Source: Frankiaceae bacterium (lineage in GTDB: Bacteria; Actinomycetota; Actinomycetes; Frankiales; Frankiaceae). Taken from it: 5,432 nt of DNA. A program made the translations under genes and the position numbers. The stretch lies in the NCBI GenBank assembly GCA_030840885.1, contig JAVEDQ010000341.1:1-5432 (forward strand), given 5' to 3'. Positions 1 through 5,432 of the stretch are shown piece after piece. Each line of letters opens with the position of its first letter. Position 1 is the stretch's first letter. The notes beneath the pieces are model-generated. The model was not told where the DNA came from and did no database searches. It worked only from the letters and a program-made list of their open reading frames with translations.

Positions 1-3000
1 GCGGTGCTGCAGTCCGAGTGGCTGAACCAGGCCGGCGTCACCCTGTCCGGCACGCTTTCCAAGCTCCGTCCGGTCGTCCAGGGGATCGCCGCCGTCATCA
101 CCGACATCGACAGCGGCAACGTCCTCAAGGCGATGTTCGAGATCCCGACGACGGCGGTCAAGCTGGGCGTCAGCCTGCCGGCGCCGTACGGCACGGCCTT
201 CGCCTCGATCAGCGCCGAACTGGACAAGATCAACGACGGGCTGTCGGTGCTCGGGAAACCGTTCCAGTACGGGCTGAACGACGTCCTGAACGGCTTCGAC
301 ATGAACTTCCCCGGCATCCCCGGCACGGTGATCCCGCGGACCTGCATCACCACGTGGGACGGCGGGAACTGCTACACCACGCCGCCGTGGCACACGCTGT
401 TCGGCACCGTGCCGGGCATCCCGGGTGTCATCGTCCCGGCGACCTGCATCACCACCACCGTCAACGGAACCTGCTACTCGGTGCCCCCGTTCTCGGCCGG
501 CCACATCCCGGGGATCTGCGACGCGCTGCGCAGCGCCATCAGCGGGCTGAACTGCAGCTCCGGCGGCCTCACCGACTCGCTGCTGCTCCCGGCGCTGCGA
601 GCCATCCTCAAGTCGTCCAGCGGCTACGACATCGGCGACGTGAAGCTCGTCGACGCGCTGAACGCGATCCAGACCTCGTTGTCGAACGGGAAGACGTTCT
701 CGATCGACTGCGCCTCGTTCTCCGCCGCCGCCACGCTGGGCAGTGCACCGACGGCGAACGTGTCGCTGTCGACGAACCTCAACGTGTTCGGGTCCCAGCT
801 GACCCCGCAGATGACCTGGAACTTCGCTCCCGACACGAGCAACCTCGGAACCGGCATCCAGTCGGTGCTCGACGCGATCATCCATCCGAACCTGAACCTG
901 CACGGCACGTGTGCCCTGCCGGCGGACTGGAACACGAACCCGGACTTCCCGGATGCGGTCGGCACGGCCGTGTCCTTGACCGGAGGTCAGCCGACGCAGC
1001 CGACGCAGCCGGTGATCCCGCCGGCCCCGGTGATGAACACCCATCTGGCGGCCTCGGCCATCAACGAGGGTGACACCGCCACGCTGACCGGGTCGATCAC
1101 CCCGGCCCCGGCCACGCCGCAGACGGTCACGATCGACTGGGGCAACGGGACCCCGACCACCGCCACCACCGGTACCGGCGGCAGCTTCACCACCACGCAG
1201 CGGTTCCCGAACAACACCCCGGCCGGGCAGCCGTCGGCGCAGTACCCGGTGAAGGCGACCGCTGGCACGCTCAGCGTGAGCACCATGCTCACCGTCAGCA
1301 ACGTCGCACCGGCGAACCTGACCGCGACGCCGAGTGCCACCTCGATCAACGAGGGCTCGGCGGTGACGGTGAGCGGCAGCTTCACCGACCCGGGAGCCGA
1401 CGGGCACACCGTCACCTTCACCTGGGGTGACGGCGGCTCCGACACCCGGACCCTCGCGGCCGGCGTGCGGACCTACACCTCGCCGAGTCACACCTACGCC
1501 GACAACAACCGCACGGCCGCCGGCTACCCGGTGACGGTGACGGTGACCGACGACGACCTCGCGACCACGACCGCCTCGTTCACCCAGAACGTCGCCAACG
1601 CGGCACCGAGCCGGATCACGGTCGCCCAGTTGGCACCGCCGGGCGGCACCTGCCCGAGCGCCGGTTGCGCCTTCGGCACGCCCGAGCAGCAGGCCGTCCC
1701 GTTCTCGGTCTCCTTCGCCGACCCGGGCACCAACGACAGCGAGACCGCGGTCGTCGACTGGGGTGACGGCAACATCGACACCATCAACGTCGGGACCCAG
1801 CGGAGCTTCGTGCTCAGCCACGTCTGGATCGACATGGACGTCAACTCGTGGACCGGCGGGCGGTTTCCGATCAACGTCCGGGTCACCGACTCCGACGGTG
1901 CCGCCGGCACCGGGACGGCCGTCGAACCGGTCACCAACGTGGCGCCGACCAACCTGAGTGCGTGCCTGTTCAATTCGGCCAGCACGGCTAACGCCGGCGC
2001 CACGGCCGGGGCGTCCTGCCCGTCGACCGCGACGATCGCCGAGGGCGGAACCGCCTCGCTGCAGGGCAACTTCACCGACCTCAGCGCCTACGACACGCAC
2101 ACCGTGCGGATCGACTGGGGCGCCGGCTGGCCGACGGCCGAGCGGTACCAGACGCTCACCCTGCCGATCGGGACGACCACCTTCAACGCCACCCGTCAGT
2201 TCGGCGGCGACGGCACCTTCCCGATCGTGGTGACGGTCGCCGACGACCACCTCGCCTCGGCCAACACCACATCGACCCTGACGGTCACGCAGGTGAAGCC
2301 CACCGTCGTGATCAACCGAACGGCGGCGACCGTCGTGCAGGGCGTGCCCGCCTTCATCACCCGCGCGGGGACGTCGCTCCCGGTGCAGGCCGGTGCCGCC
2401 GACCCGGGTAACGACGCGCTGTCGGTCCTCTGGAACTGGCAGGACGGCACGACGACGTCGAACACCTACGCGGGCGTGCCGAAGTCGACTCCGAGCAACC
2501 CGCACGTGGCCCCGCAGAACGTGACGGACAGCCGCGCGCACTCGTGGGCGATGCCGTGTGTCTACGCCACCTCGGTGCTGGCCACCGACGGTGACGGCAA
2601 CAGCGCGCTCGACCAGGCCGACACCATCGTCACCGGTACCGACGCCAGCTGGCGGAGCGCCGGCTACTGGCAGGGGCTCTACAAGAACCGGGCCACGGCC
2701 GCGCAGCTGTGCCAGCTGACGATCACCCAGCGGATGAGCGCCACGTTCGCCGGCCCGTCGTCGAGGGTGGGCACGGCACCGGTGGCGCTGCGGACGGCGG
2801 CCGACGCGGCCAACGTCCTCCAGCCCTCGAGCAGCGACGAGCGGATGAAGCTCCGGCGTGCGATCTTGACGATGTGGCTGGACTACGCGAACGGAGCCGT
2901 CGGGTACGGGCAGCTCATCGACACCAACGGCGACAAGCGACCGGACACCGCGTTCTCGGTCGTCATGGCGAACGCGGAGCGGGTCGGGCTGAACCCGACC

Positions 3001-3060
3001 GCGGCGCAGGCCCAGTTGAAGGACCAGCGGCAGCTGCTCGCCAAGTTCATCGGCGACTGA
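1..3060 (+). CDS. Large secreted PKD-domain protein (5' truncated by window)
   Basis: The frame is open from base 1 to the TGA at 3058-3060, so the true start and any signal peptide lie upstream. Residues here count the GTG at 4 as 1, giving 1018 residues. In order: an amphipathic helical stretch (about 1-100); two 34-residue cysteine modules (102-169) with the motif PGIPGxxxPxTCITT; an unclassified segment (about 170-330); a short QPTQPTQP linker; then five PKD-type Ig-like domains marked by DWGNG (378-382), TWGDG (473-477), DWGDG (585-589), DWGAG (704-708) and NWQDG (811-815), three of the junctions reading NVAP or NAAP. The C-terminal module (about 880-1018) has WRSAGYWQ, helices and a DTNGDKRPD calcium-type loop (973-981). 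Close cysteine pairs (114/123, 148/157, 550/555, 654/671) fit an oxidising, extracytoplasmic location. PKD domains usually mediate protein or carbohydrate contacts, and no catalytic motif is visible. An adhesin or matrix role is inference. The coding call is firm; the function is not. Confidence 0.93.
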   Translation, partial: AVLQSEWLNQAGVTLSGTLSKLRPVVQGIAAVITDIDSGNVLKAMFEIPTTAVKLGVSLPAPYGTAFASISAELDKINDGLSVLGKPFQYGLNDVLNGFDMNFPGIPGTVIPRTCITTWDGGNCYTTPPWHTLFGTVPGIPGVIVPATCITTTVNGTCYSVPPFSAGHIPGICDALRSAISGLNCSSGGLTDSLLLPALRAILKSSSGYDIGDVKLVDALNAIQTSLSNGKTFSIDCASFSAAATLGSAPTANVSLSTNLNVFGSQLTPQMTWNFAPDTSNLGTGIQSVLDAIIHPNLNLHGTCALPADWNTNPDFPDAVGTAVSLTGGQPTQPTQPVIPPAPVMNTHLAASAINEGDTATLTGSITPAPATPQTVTIDWGNGTPTTATTGTGGSFTTTQRFPNNTPAGQPSAQYPVKATAGTLSVSTMLTVSNVAPANLTATPSATSINEGSAVTVSGSFTDPGADGHTVTFTWGDGGSDTRTLAAGVRTYTSPSHTYADNNRTAAGYPVTVTVTDDDLATTTASFTQNVANAAPSRITVAQLAPPGGTCPSAGCAFGTPEQQAVPFSVSFADPGTNDSETAVVDWGDGNIDTINVGTQRSFVLSHVWIDMDVNSWTGGRFPINVRVTDSDGAAGTGTAVEPVTNVAPTNLSACLFNSASTANAGATAGASCPSTATIAEGGTASLQGNFTDLSAYDTHTVRIDWGAGWPTAERYQTLTLPIGTTTFNATRQFGGDGTFPIVVTVADDHLASANTTSTLTVTQVKPTVVINRTAATVVQGVPAFITRAGTSLPVQAGAADPGNDALSVLWNWQDGTTTSNTYAGVPKSTPSNPHVAPQNVTDSRAHSWAMPCVYATSVLATDGDGNSALDQADTIVTGTDASWRSAGYWQGLYKNRATAAQLCQLTITQRMSATFAGPSSRVGTAPVALRTAADAANVLQPSSSDERMKLRRAILTMWLDYANGAVGYGQLIDTNGDKRPDTAFSVVMANAERVGLNPTAAQAQLKDQRQLLAKFIGD
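307..510 (+). repeat. Two-copy 34-residue Cys module repeat inside the PKD protein
   Basis: Two in-frame 102-base units (307-408 and 409-510) encode residues 102-135 and 136-169. Of the first 28 aligned residues 16 are identical, including PGIPG, TCITT, CY and PP. Each unit carries a Cys-x8-Cys pair at exactly equal offsets (114/123 and 148/157), probably a small disulfide-closed loop. A further HIPGIC at about 167-172 may be the remnant of a third copy. The units have diverged at the DNA level, so the duplication is not recent. I do not recognise the module as a named family. Confidence 0.8.
988..1011 (+). repeat. CAGCCGACG short tandem repeat (QPT linker)
   Basis: Two perfect 9-base units CAGCCGACG are followed by a partial CAGCCG. 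They encode the Gln-Pro-Thr linker that separates the N-terminal region from the PKD array. Such Pro/Thr-rich linkers are typical between domains of secreted actinobacterial proteins. The repeat could change length by slippage without breaking the frame. Confidence 0.75.
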
Positions 3061-3746
3061 TGGGCCACCGCATCCGGGCAGCCGGGGGAGTGGTCGTGGC
3101 TGTCGTCCTCGCGACGTCCGCCTGCTCGGGCAGCTCTCGTCCCGCTGCTGCGCCGCCGCCGTCGGGACCGGCGGTCGATGCGCTCAACCAGGCGCAGGCG
3201 GCGATGACGTCGCTGCGTTCCTACGGGTTCCGGTTGACCGCGACGATGACGCAGGGCGGCGCCACCCAGCAGCTCGGGGCCACGGGCCGCGTGCAGACCC
3301 CGGATCGGATAGCGGCCGCCCTCAACAACGCGGGGCACCAGGCGCAGGTGATCGGTGTGCCCGAAGGGCAGTTCGTGCAGGTGCCACCAGGCAAGTGGCA
3401 GCGCGCTCAGGGTTCGTCCCTACAACCGATCGCCTGGCCGAAGCTGCTGGGGGATCTGGTTTCGCCGACCATCGCGGACGCGGGCACGGGGCGCTCAACG
3501 GTCACCGGCTCGACGGTTACCGGCTCAATCCCGGCCGCGGACGCGGTCACCTTCGGGTTCCCCGCCGGAGCCACCCTGCAGAAGGCCGACGCGGTCACGA
3601 CGCTCAACGCCCAGCACCAGGTGGTCAAGCTCGACCTGAAGCTCGCGGGAGTGCAGGGCCCAACGCCGGTGCAGGTGAGCGAGGTGGTCGAGCTCGACGG
3701 CTTCGACCGGCAGGCGCCGGTGAACGCACCAGCAGGCGTCGTCTAG
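3060..3746 (+). CDS. Putative lipoprotein, LppX/LprAFG (LolA-fold) type
   Basis: 228 residues. The ATG at 3060 shares its A with the TGA of the upstream PKD gene (TGATG). No good Shine-Dalgarno lies before it, so translation probably depends on re-initiation after the PKD gene. The frame is open further upstream, but only from this ATG does a proper signal peptide follow: a positive MGHRIR n-region, a hydrophobic core and a lipobox-like TSAC with the lipidated Cys at 22. A Pro/Ala/Ser tether (23-38) leads into a mature domain starting DALNQAQAAMTSLRSYGF. Its features fit the LppX/LprG/LolA-like fold of actinobacterial lipoproteins: an early helix ending in SY, repeated β-strands, a mid-protein FVQVPPGKW segment (W113), a late LNAQHQVVKLDL strand and an ending close to GFDRQAPVNAPAG. 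These are unusual β-sheet proteins that bind lipids or acyl chains in a cavity. The family is assigned by pattern, with no search run; the ligand is unknown. Pairing with a secreted PKD protein suggests a shared envelope role. Confidence 0.85.
   Translation: MGHRIRAAGGVVVAVVLATSACSGSSRPAAAPPPSGPAVDALNQAQAAMTSLRSYGFRLTATMTQGGATQQLGATGRVQTPDRIAAALNNAGHQAQVIGVPEGQFVQVPPGKWQRAQGSSLQPIAWPKLLGDLVSPTIADAGTGRSTVTGSTVTGSIPAADAVTFGFPAGATLQKADAVTTLNAQHQVVKLDLKLAGVQGPTPVQVSEVVELDGFDRQAPVNAPAGVV
3498..3527 (+). repeat. 15-bp tandem duplication (TVTGS-TVTGS) in the lipoprotein
   Basis: Two adjacent 15-base units, ACGGTCACCGGCTCG and ACGGTTACCGGCTCA, are identical at 13 of 15 positions and encode residues 147-156. 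The duplication keeps the frame and would lengthen one β-strand or turn in the middle of the domain. It looks like a small slippage event. Confidence 0.7.
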
Positions 3747-3932
3747 GTGTCCTGATCACAGACGTTGCAGTCCGGGGGAGTCTGCTGTAGCTGGCGGGTC
3801 CACGGCCGGGAGGTGCCCGATTGGACTACTCCGCAAGTCGGATGGCGATGGCCGTCGGTTGAGCGCACTCTTGCGAGACGGTTCAGAGACATTGCTGACG
3901 ATGCATGGCGGCAGCCCGCGTCTCTGAGCGGC

Positions 3933-3973
3933 GGTGGCACCGGCACGGCCTCATCGACCTGGCCGTAGCCACC
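3933..3973. other. Interrupted inverted repeat downstream of the lipoprotein gene
   Basis: The outer arms are GGTGGC (3933-3938) and GCCACC (3968-3973). The inner arms are CGGCC (3946-3950) and GGCCG (3961-3965) around a 10-base loop. Together they could form an 11-bp stem with an asymmetric internal loop. No T-run follows, so this is not a classical terminator, but U-less hairpins can stop transcription in actinobacteria. It lies about 190 bases past the stop codon. The function is uncertain and chance pairing in GC-rich DNA is possible. Confidence 0.35.
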
Positions 3974-4119
3974 TTGGCCGGGTCCCCGAACCAGGGCTCG
4001 GCCCCGGGCGGGGGCGGGCTGCGGTTTGTGCATCTTTCAGCGCTTTGGGGCGGATAGCGCCATTAGTGCATGTCGTGGGAACTTGCCCGGTAGTTCGAAG
4101 GATTGGGTCCGGAAACCAC

Positions 4120-4145
4120 CTATCAGGGCTATGTGGACTATCAGG
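4120..4145. repeat. CTATCAGG direct repeat pair, possible operator
   Basis: CTATCAGG occurs at 4120-4127 and again at 4138-4145, 18 bases apart start to start, about 150-170 bases before the next start codon. The spacing is not a clean multiple of a 10.5-base helical turn. It could be a regulator half-site pair or chance, and no known box is recognised. Confidence 0.3.
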
Positions 4146-4179
4146 TAGCGAGTCGGGCGTCTTAGACCCATTCGCTACT
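4144..4179 (+). promoter_or_regulatory. Long leader hairpin with competing pairings
   Basis: GTAGCGA (4145-4151) pairs perfectly with TCGCTAC (4172-4178). The stem extends through a G-T wobble and a T-A pair (4152-4153 with 4170-4171), then past a bulged C to GGG (4155-4157) with CCC (4167-4169), leaving a 9-base loop. The same left arm has rival partners: GAGTCG (4150-4155) can pair with CGACTC (4182-4187), and GGGCGTC (4155-4161) with GACGCCC (4197-4203). Mutually exclusive helices are the hallmark of switching leaders, but I match no known riboswitch family. Confidence 0.45.
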
Positions 4180-4205
4180 GGCGACTCAGACCGCCGGACG
4201 CCCAT

Positions 4206-4241
4206 GGTTGGGCTCAACCGGGTCGCTGGTTCGCGACCCGG
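4206..4241 (+). promoter_or_regulatory. Two overlapping leader hairpins
   Basis: The first hairpin is GGTTG (4206-4210) with CAACC (4215-4219) around a 4-base loop. The second is a perfect 9-bp stem, CCGGGTCGC (4218-4226) with GCGACCCGG (4233-4241), around the 6-base loop TGGTTC. The right arm of the first and the left arm of the second share bases 4218-4219, so both cannot be complete at once. The 9-bp stem is the strongest single hairpin in the leader. It is followed by GATCCCTCCCCCTC rather than a T tract, so a terminator role is unproven. Confidence 0.5.
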
Positions 4242-4258
4242 ATCCCTCCCCCTCGATC

Positions 4259-4275
4259 GAGCCCACCAGGGGCTC
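4259..4275 (+). promoter_or_regulatory. Hairpin directly before the ribosome binding site
   Basis: GAGCCC (4259-4264) pairs with GGGCTC (4270-4275) around a 5-base loop, ending one base before the Shine-Dalgarno sequence. An identical GGGCTC, part of the shared octamer GGGCTCAA, sits at 4210-4215 and could compete for GAGCCC. Which partner is used could alter how open the ribosome binding site region is. This is inferred from pairing rules only. Confidence 0.4.
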
Positions 4276-4284
4276 AAAGGAAGG
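4276..4284 (+). promoter_or_regulatory. Ribosome binding site of the CHB_HEX-domain gene
   Basis: AAAGGAAGG is a purine-rich Shine-Dalgarno sequence with a 7-base spacer to the ATG at 4292. Its position fixes this start and supports the gene, whose stop codon is not in the window. Confidence 0.85.
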
Positions 4285-4291
4285 CTGTCCC

Positions 4292-5432
4292 ATGCGCACG
4301 TCAGCTTCAGTCAGCAGCAGCAGCAGCCGGGTCTCGTCCCGAGCCCGTCGGTCGGTGGGGGTGCTGGCCGCCGCCGTGGTCGTCAGCACGCTGTCTGCCG
4401 GTGCGGCCAACGCCACGCTGTCCTCGGTCGGTCCGGTCAACCCTTCGGTCGGGTTTCCCTCGTTCTACGGTGACGGCACCGGCACCAAGTTGCAGCTGTG
4501 CATCAGGGCAGGCGACCCGTGCCTGGCTGGAACGACCGTGGCGGGCAGCCCGTCCACCCCCGGGAACATCACCCCGGAGACGTTCTACTTCGTCGCCGAC
4601 GGCGACCCTGGGCCGCTGCCCGGCCTCCCCGGTTCGTCGGTCAAGTACCGGGCCGCGCTCGAGGCGTCGTTCGGCACCGGGACGCCGGCCGCCGGCGATC
4701 AGATCACGTTCGCCCGGATCAACATCGTCGGCAAGGGGCTGAAGCCGAACACCACCTACACCTTCACCCACCCCTACGGCACCGCGACCGCGACCACCGA
4801 CGCGTTGGGGCAGTTGAAGTTCCGGGATCAGGTCGGTTGCCCGGCACCGGGCCCGGGCGTCGGCCCGTGTGACTTCAACACCGCGAGCCTCGGCGCCGTC
4901 GGTCCGTACCTGAAGTGGGACCCGGCCGTCGGGCCGGTCGCCCCGGCCGGTTATCTCGGCGATGCCGTGACCGCCCATCCGGTGCTCGGCAGCCCGAACA
5001 ACACCAACTTCCTGCGGGTCGACTCCGGCGGTGGCACCCAGGCCCAGACCAACAACTTCATCGTTGCCGGCAAGCTGTTCACCCCGCCGGTGACCCCGAG
5101 CGTGCTCGGCGGGCTGTTCAAAACCCCGCAGGCGGTGGCGCTGACCACCGGCGACCCACTCGACAAGATCCTCTACACCACCGACGGCACCCCCGTCGGT
5201 CCGACCAGCCCGGTCTACACGGGCCCGGTCACGATCGGCAACCCGACCACGACCAGCACCACCACGCTGAGCTACGCGGTGCAGGACGTCGCCGGCAACA
5301 TGGGTGCCACGTTCAGCCAGACCTACACGGTCGACCCGGTCGCCCCGACGATCAGCTCCAACCTGGCCGATGGCACCTACGTCGGGCCGAAGTCGGTGGC
5401 ACTGACCGCCGCCGACGACTCCCCCGGCGCCC
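4292..5432 (+). CDS. Secreted CHB_HEX/Ig-like domain protein (3' truncated by window)
   Basis: The frame opens at ATG 4292 behind a strong ribosome binding site and runs without a stop to the last base, giving 380 codons so far. A Sec-type signal peptide is clear: a Ser/Arg-rich n-region, a Leu/Ala/Val core (about 22-35) and probable signal-peptidase cleavage after AGAANA (A41). Residues 42 to about 260 form a domain of unknown function with the motifs GFPSFYGDGTG (54-64), THPYG (to 163) and probable disulfide pairs C70/C77 and C183/C193. From memory, similar N-terminal modules with an FPxxYxD motif occur in uncharacterised actinobacterial secreted proteins. Residues about 268-340 match the chitobiase/β-hexosaminidase C-terminal type Ig-like domain (YTTDGT at 295-300, VYTGPV, late AVQDVAGN at 329-336). 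A second Ig-like repeat begins at about 346 (VAPTISS, then DGTYVGP). CHB_HEX domains accompany many extracellular glycan-active proteins but are not catalytic. Role: probably surface or exoprotein binding. Confidence 0.9.
   Translation, partial: MRTSASVSSSSSRVSSRARRSVGVLAAAVVVSTLSAGAANATLSSVGPVNPSVGFPSFYGDGTGTKLQLCIRAGDPCLAGTTVAGSPSTPGNITPETFYFVADGDPGPLPGLPGSSVKYRAALEASFGTGTPAAGDQITFARINIVGKGLKPNTTYTFTHPYGTATATTDALGQLKFRDQVGCPAPGPGVGPCDFNTASLGAVGPYLKWDPAVGPVAPAGYLGDAVTAHPVLGSPNNTNFLRVDSGGGTQAQTNNFIVAGKLFTPPVTPSVLGGLFKTPQAVALTTGDPLDKILYTTDGTPVGPTSPVYTGPVTIGNPTTTSTTTLSYAVQDVAGNMGATFSQTYTVDPVAPTISSNLADGTYVGPKSVALTAADDSPGA
4312..4326 (+). repeat. (CAG)5 microsatellite in the signal-peptide coding region
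   Basis: Five perfect CAG units are read in frame as AGC codons, giving Ser8-Ser12 of the signal peptide n-region. Unit gain or loss would keep the frame and change only the length of the polyserine stretch, so phase variation by frameshift is not expected. Confidence 0.7.

Larger units (their letters stand above)
3747..4291. other. 545-base intergenic region, probable structured leader
   Basis: No convincing gene was found on either strand. The open frames here are short, lack ribosome binding sites, and do not show the strong GC third-position bias of the three real genes. The part around 4060-4200 is visibly less GC-rich than the flanks, as expected for a promoter or 5' leader. I looked for σ70-type TANNNT/TTGACA pairs, ECF-type GGAAC...GTT and SigB/F-type GTTT...GGGTAT boxes and found none good enough to call. 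The region holds several inverted repeats (listed separately), one direct repeat and a G-rich stretch at 3994-4018. No Rho-independent terminator with a T tract is visible after the lipoprotein gene. Confidence 0.6.

Noticed and set aside
2709..3059. In-frame upstream extension of the lipoprotein reading frame
   Set aside because: It overlaps the PKD gene, its translation is Arg/Gly-rich shadow sequence, and only the ATG at 3060 gives a lipoprotein signal peptide.
3765..3790. Possible terminator hairpin (GCAG...CTGC) just after the lipoprotein gene
   Set aside because: Only four contiguous pairs followed by a mismatch, and no T tract.
3765..3968. 67-codon + strand frame (TTG start) with a segment ERTLARRFRDIADDAW faintly recalling transposase fragments
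   Set aside because: No ribosome binding site, mixed third-position bases, no transposase motifs on either side and no inverted repeats. The resemblance is too short to call a relict insertion sequence.
3743..4033. 96-codon - strand frame across the intergenic region
   Set aside because: No credible Shine-Dalgarno, low-complexity Pro/Arg/Gly start and no recognisable domain; likely a shadow of GC-rich DNA.
4101..4203. Possible cyclic-di-GMP (GEMM) riboswitch, prompted by GGAAACC and GGTAGC-like pieces before a surface-protein gene
   Set aside because: The conserved GCAAAGCC core is missing and the helices do not fall into the GEMM order. Cobalamin and ydaO signatures were also absent.
4218..4241. 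tRNA T-arm look-alike (GGTTCG in the loop)
   Set aside because: The stem and loop sizes do not fit a T arm, and no acceptor, D or anticodon arms surround it; it is a plain 9-bp palindrome.
3934..4473. 179-codon + strand frame running into the third gene
   Set aside because: It overlaps the signal-peptide gene in another frame, crosses the hairpin region and lacks a ribosome binding site.
4307..4978. 223-codon - strand frame opposite the third gene
   Set aside because: Arg/Gly/Asp-rich antisense translation typical of GC-rich coding DNA. The + strand frame has a signal peptide and a CHB_HEX domain.

Overview
The base composition (high GC, codon third positions almost always G or C) and the lipoprotein and secretion signals point to a high-GC Gram-positive actinobacterium. 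I cannot name a genus. All three genes are on the + strand and all encode exported or surface proteins, so this looks like a cell-envelope or exoprotein locus rather than a metabolic one.

Layout. (1) 1-3060 is the 3' part of a very large secreted protein whose start lies before the window. It has a helical N-terminal stretch, a duplicated 34-residue cysteine module, five PKD-type immunoglobulin-like domains and a C-terminal helical module with calcium-loop-like motifs. (2) 3060-3746 is a small LppX/LprG/LolA-like lipoprotein. Its ATG shares one base with the upstream stop codon (TGATG) and has no good ribosome binding site of its own, so it is probably translationally coupled to the PKD protein. 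(3) 3747-4291 is 545 bases without a convincing gene. It is less GC-rich in its middle and dense in inverted repeats, some of them mutually exclusive, which suggests a structured 5' leader for the next gene. (4) 4292 to the window end is a third gene that is still open at base 5432. It has a strong Shine-Dalgarno sequence, a clear Sec signal peptide, an N-terminal domain of unknown function, a chitobiase/hexosaminidase C-terminal-type (CHB_HEX) Ig-like domain and the start of a second Ig-like repeat.

How they may work together (inference). The two large proteins look like modular adhesin, matrix or glycan-binding proteins made of stacked Ig-like domains. The coupled lipoprotein could be a membrane-anchored partner that handles a hydrophobic ligand or helps place the PKD protein. 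No enzyme active site is visible in any of them. No RNA gene, CRISPR array, insertion sequence or known riboswitch was recognised. The most unusual parts are the unclassified N-terminal and cysteine-repeat modules of the PKD protein, the TGATG-coupled lipoprotein, the N-terminal domain of the third gene, and the folded leader in front of it.
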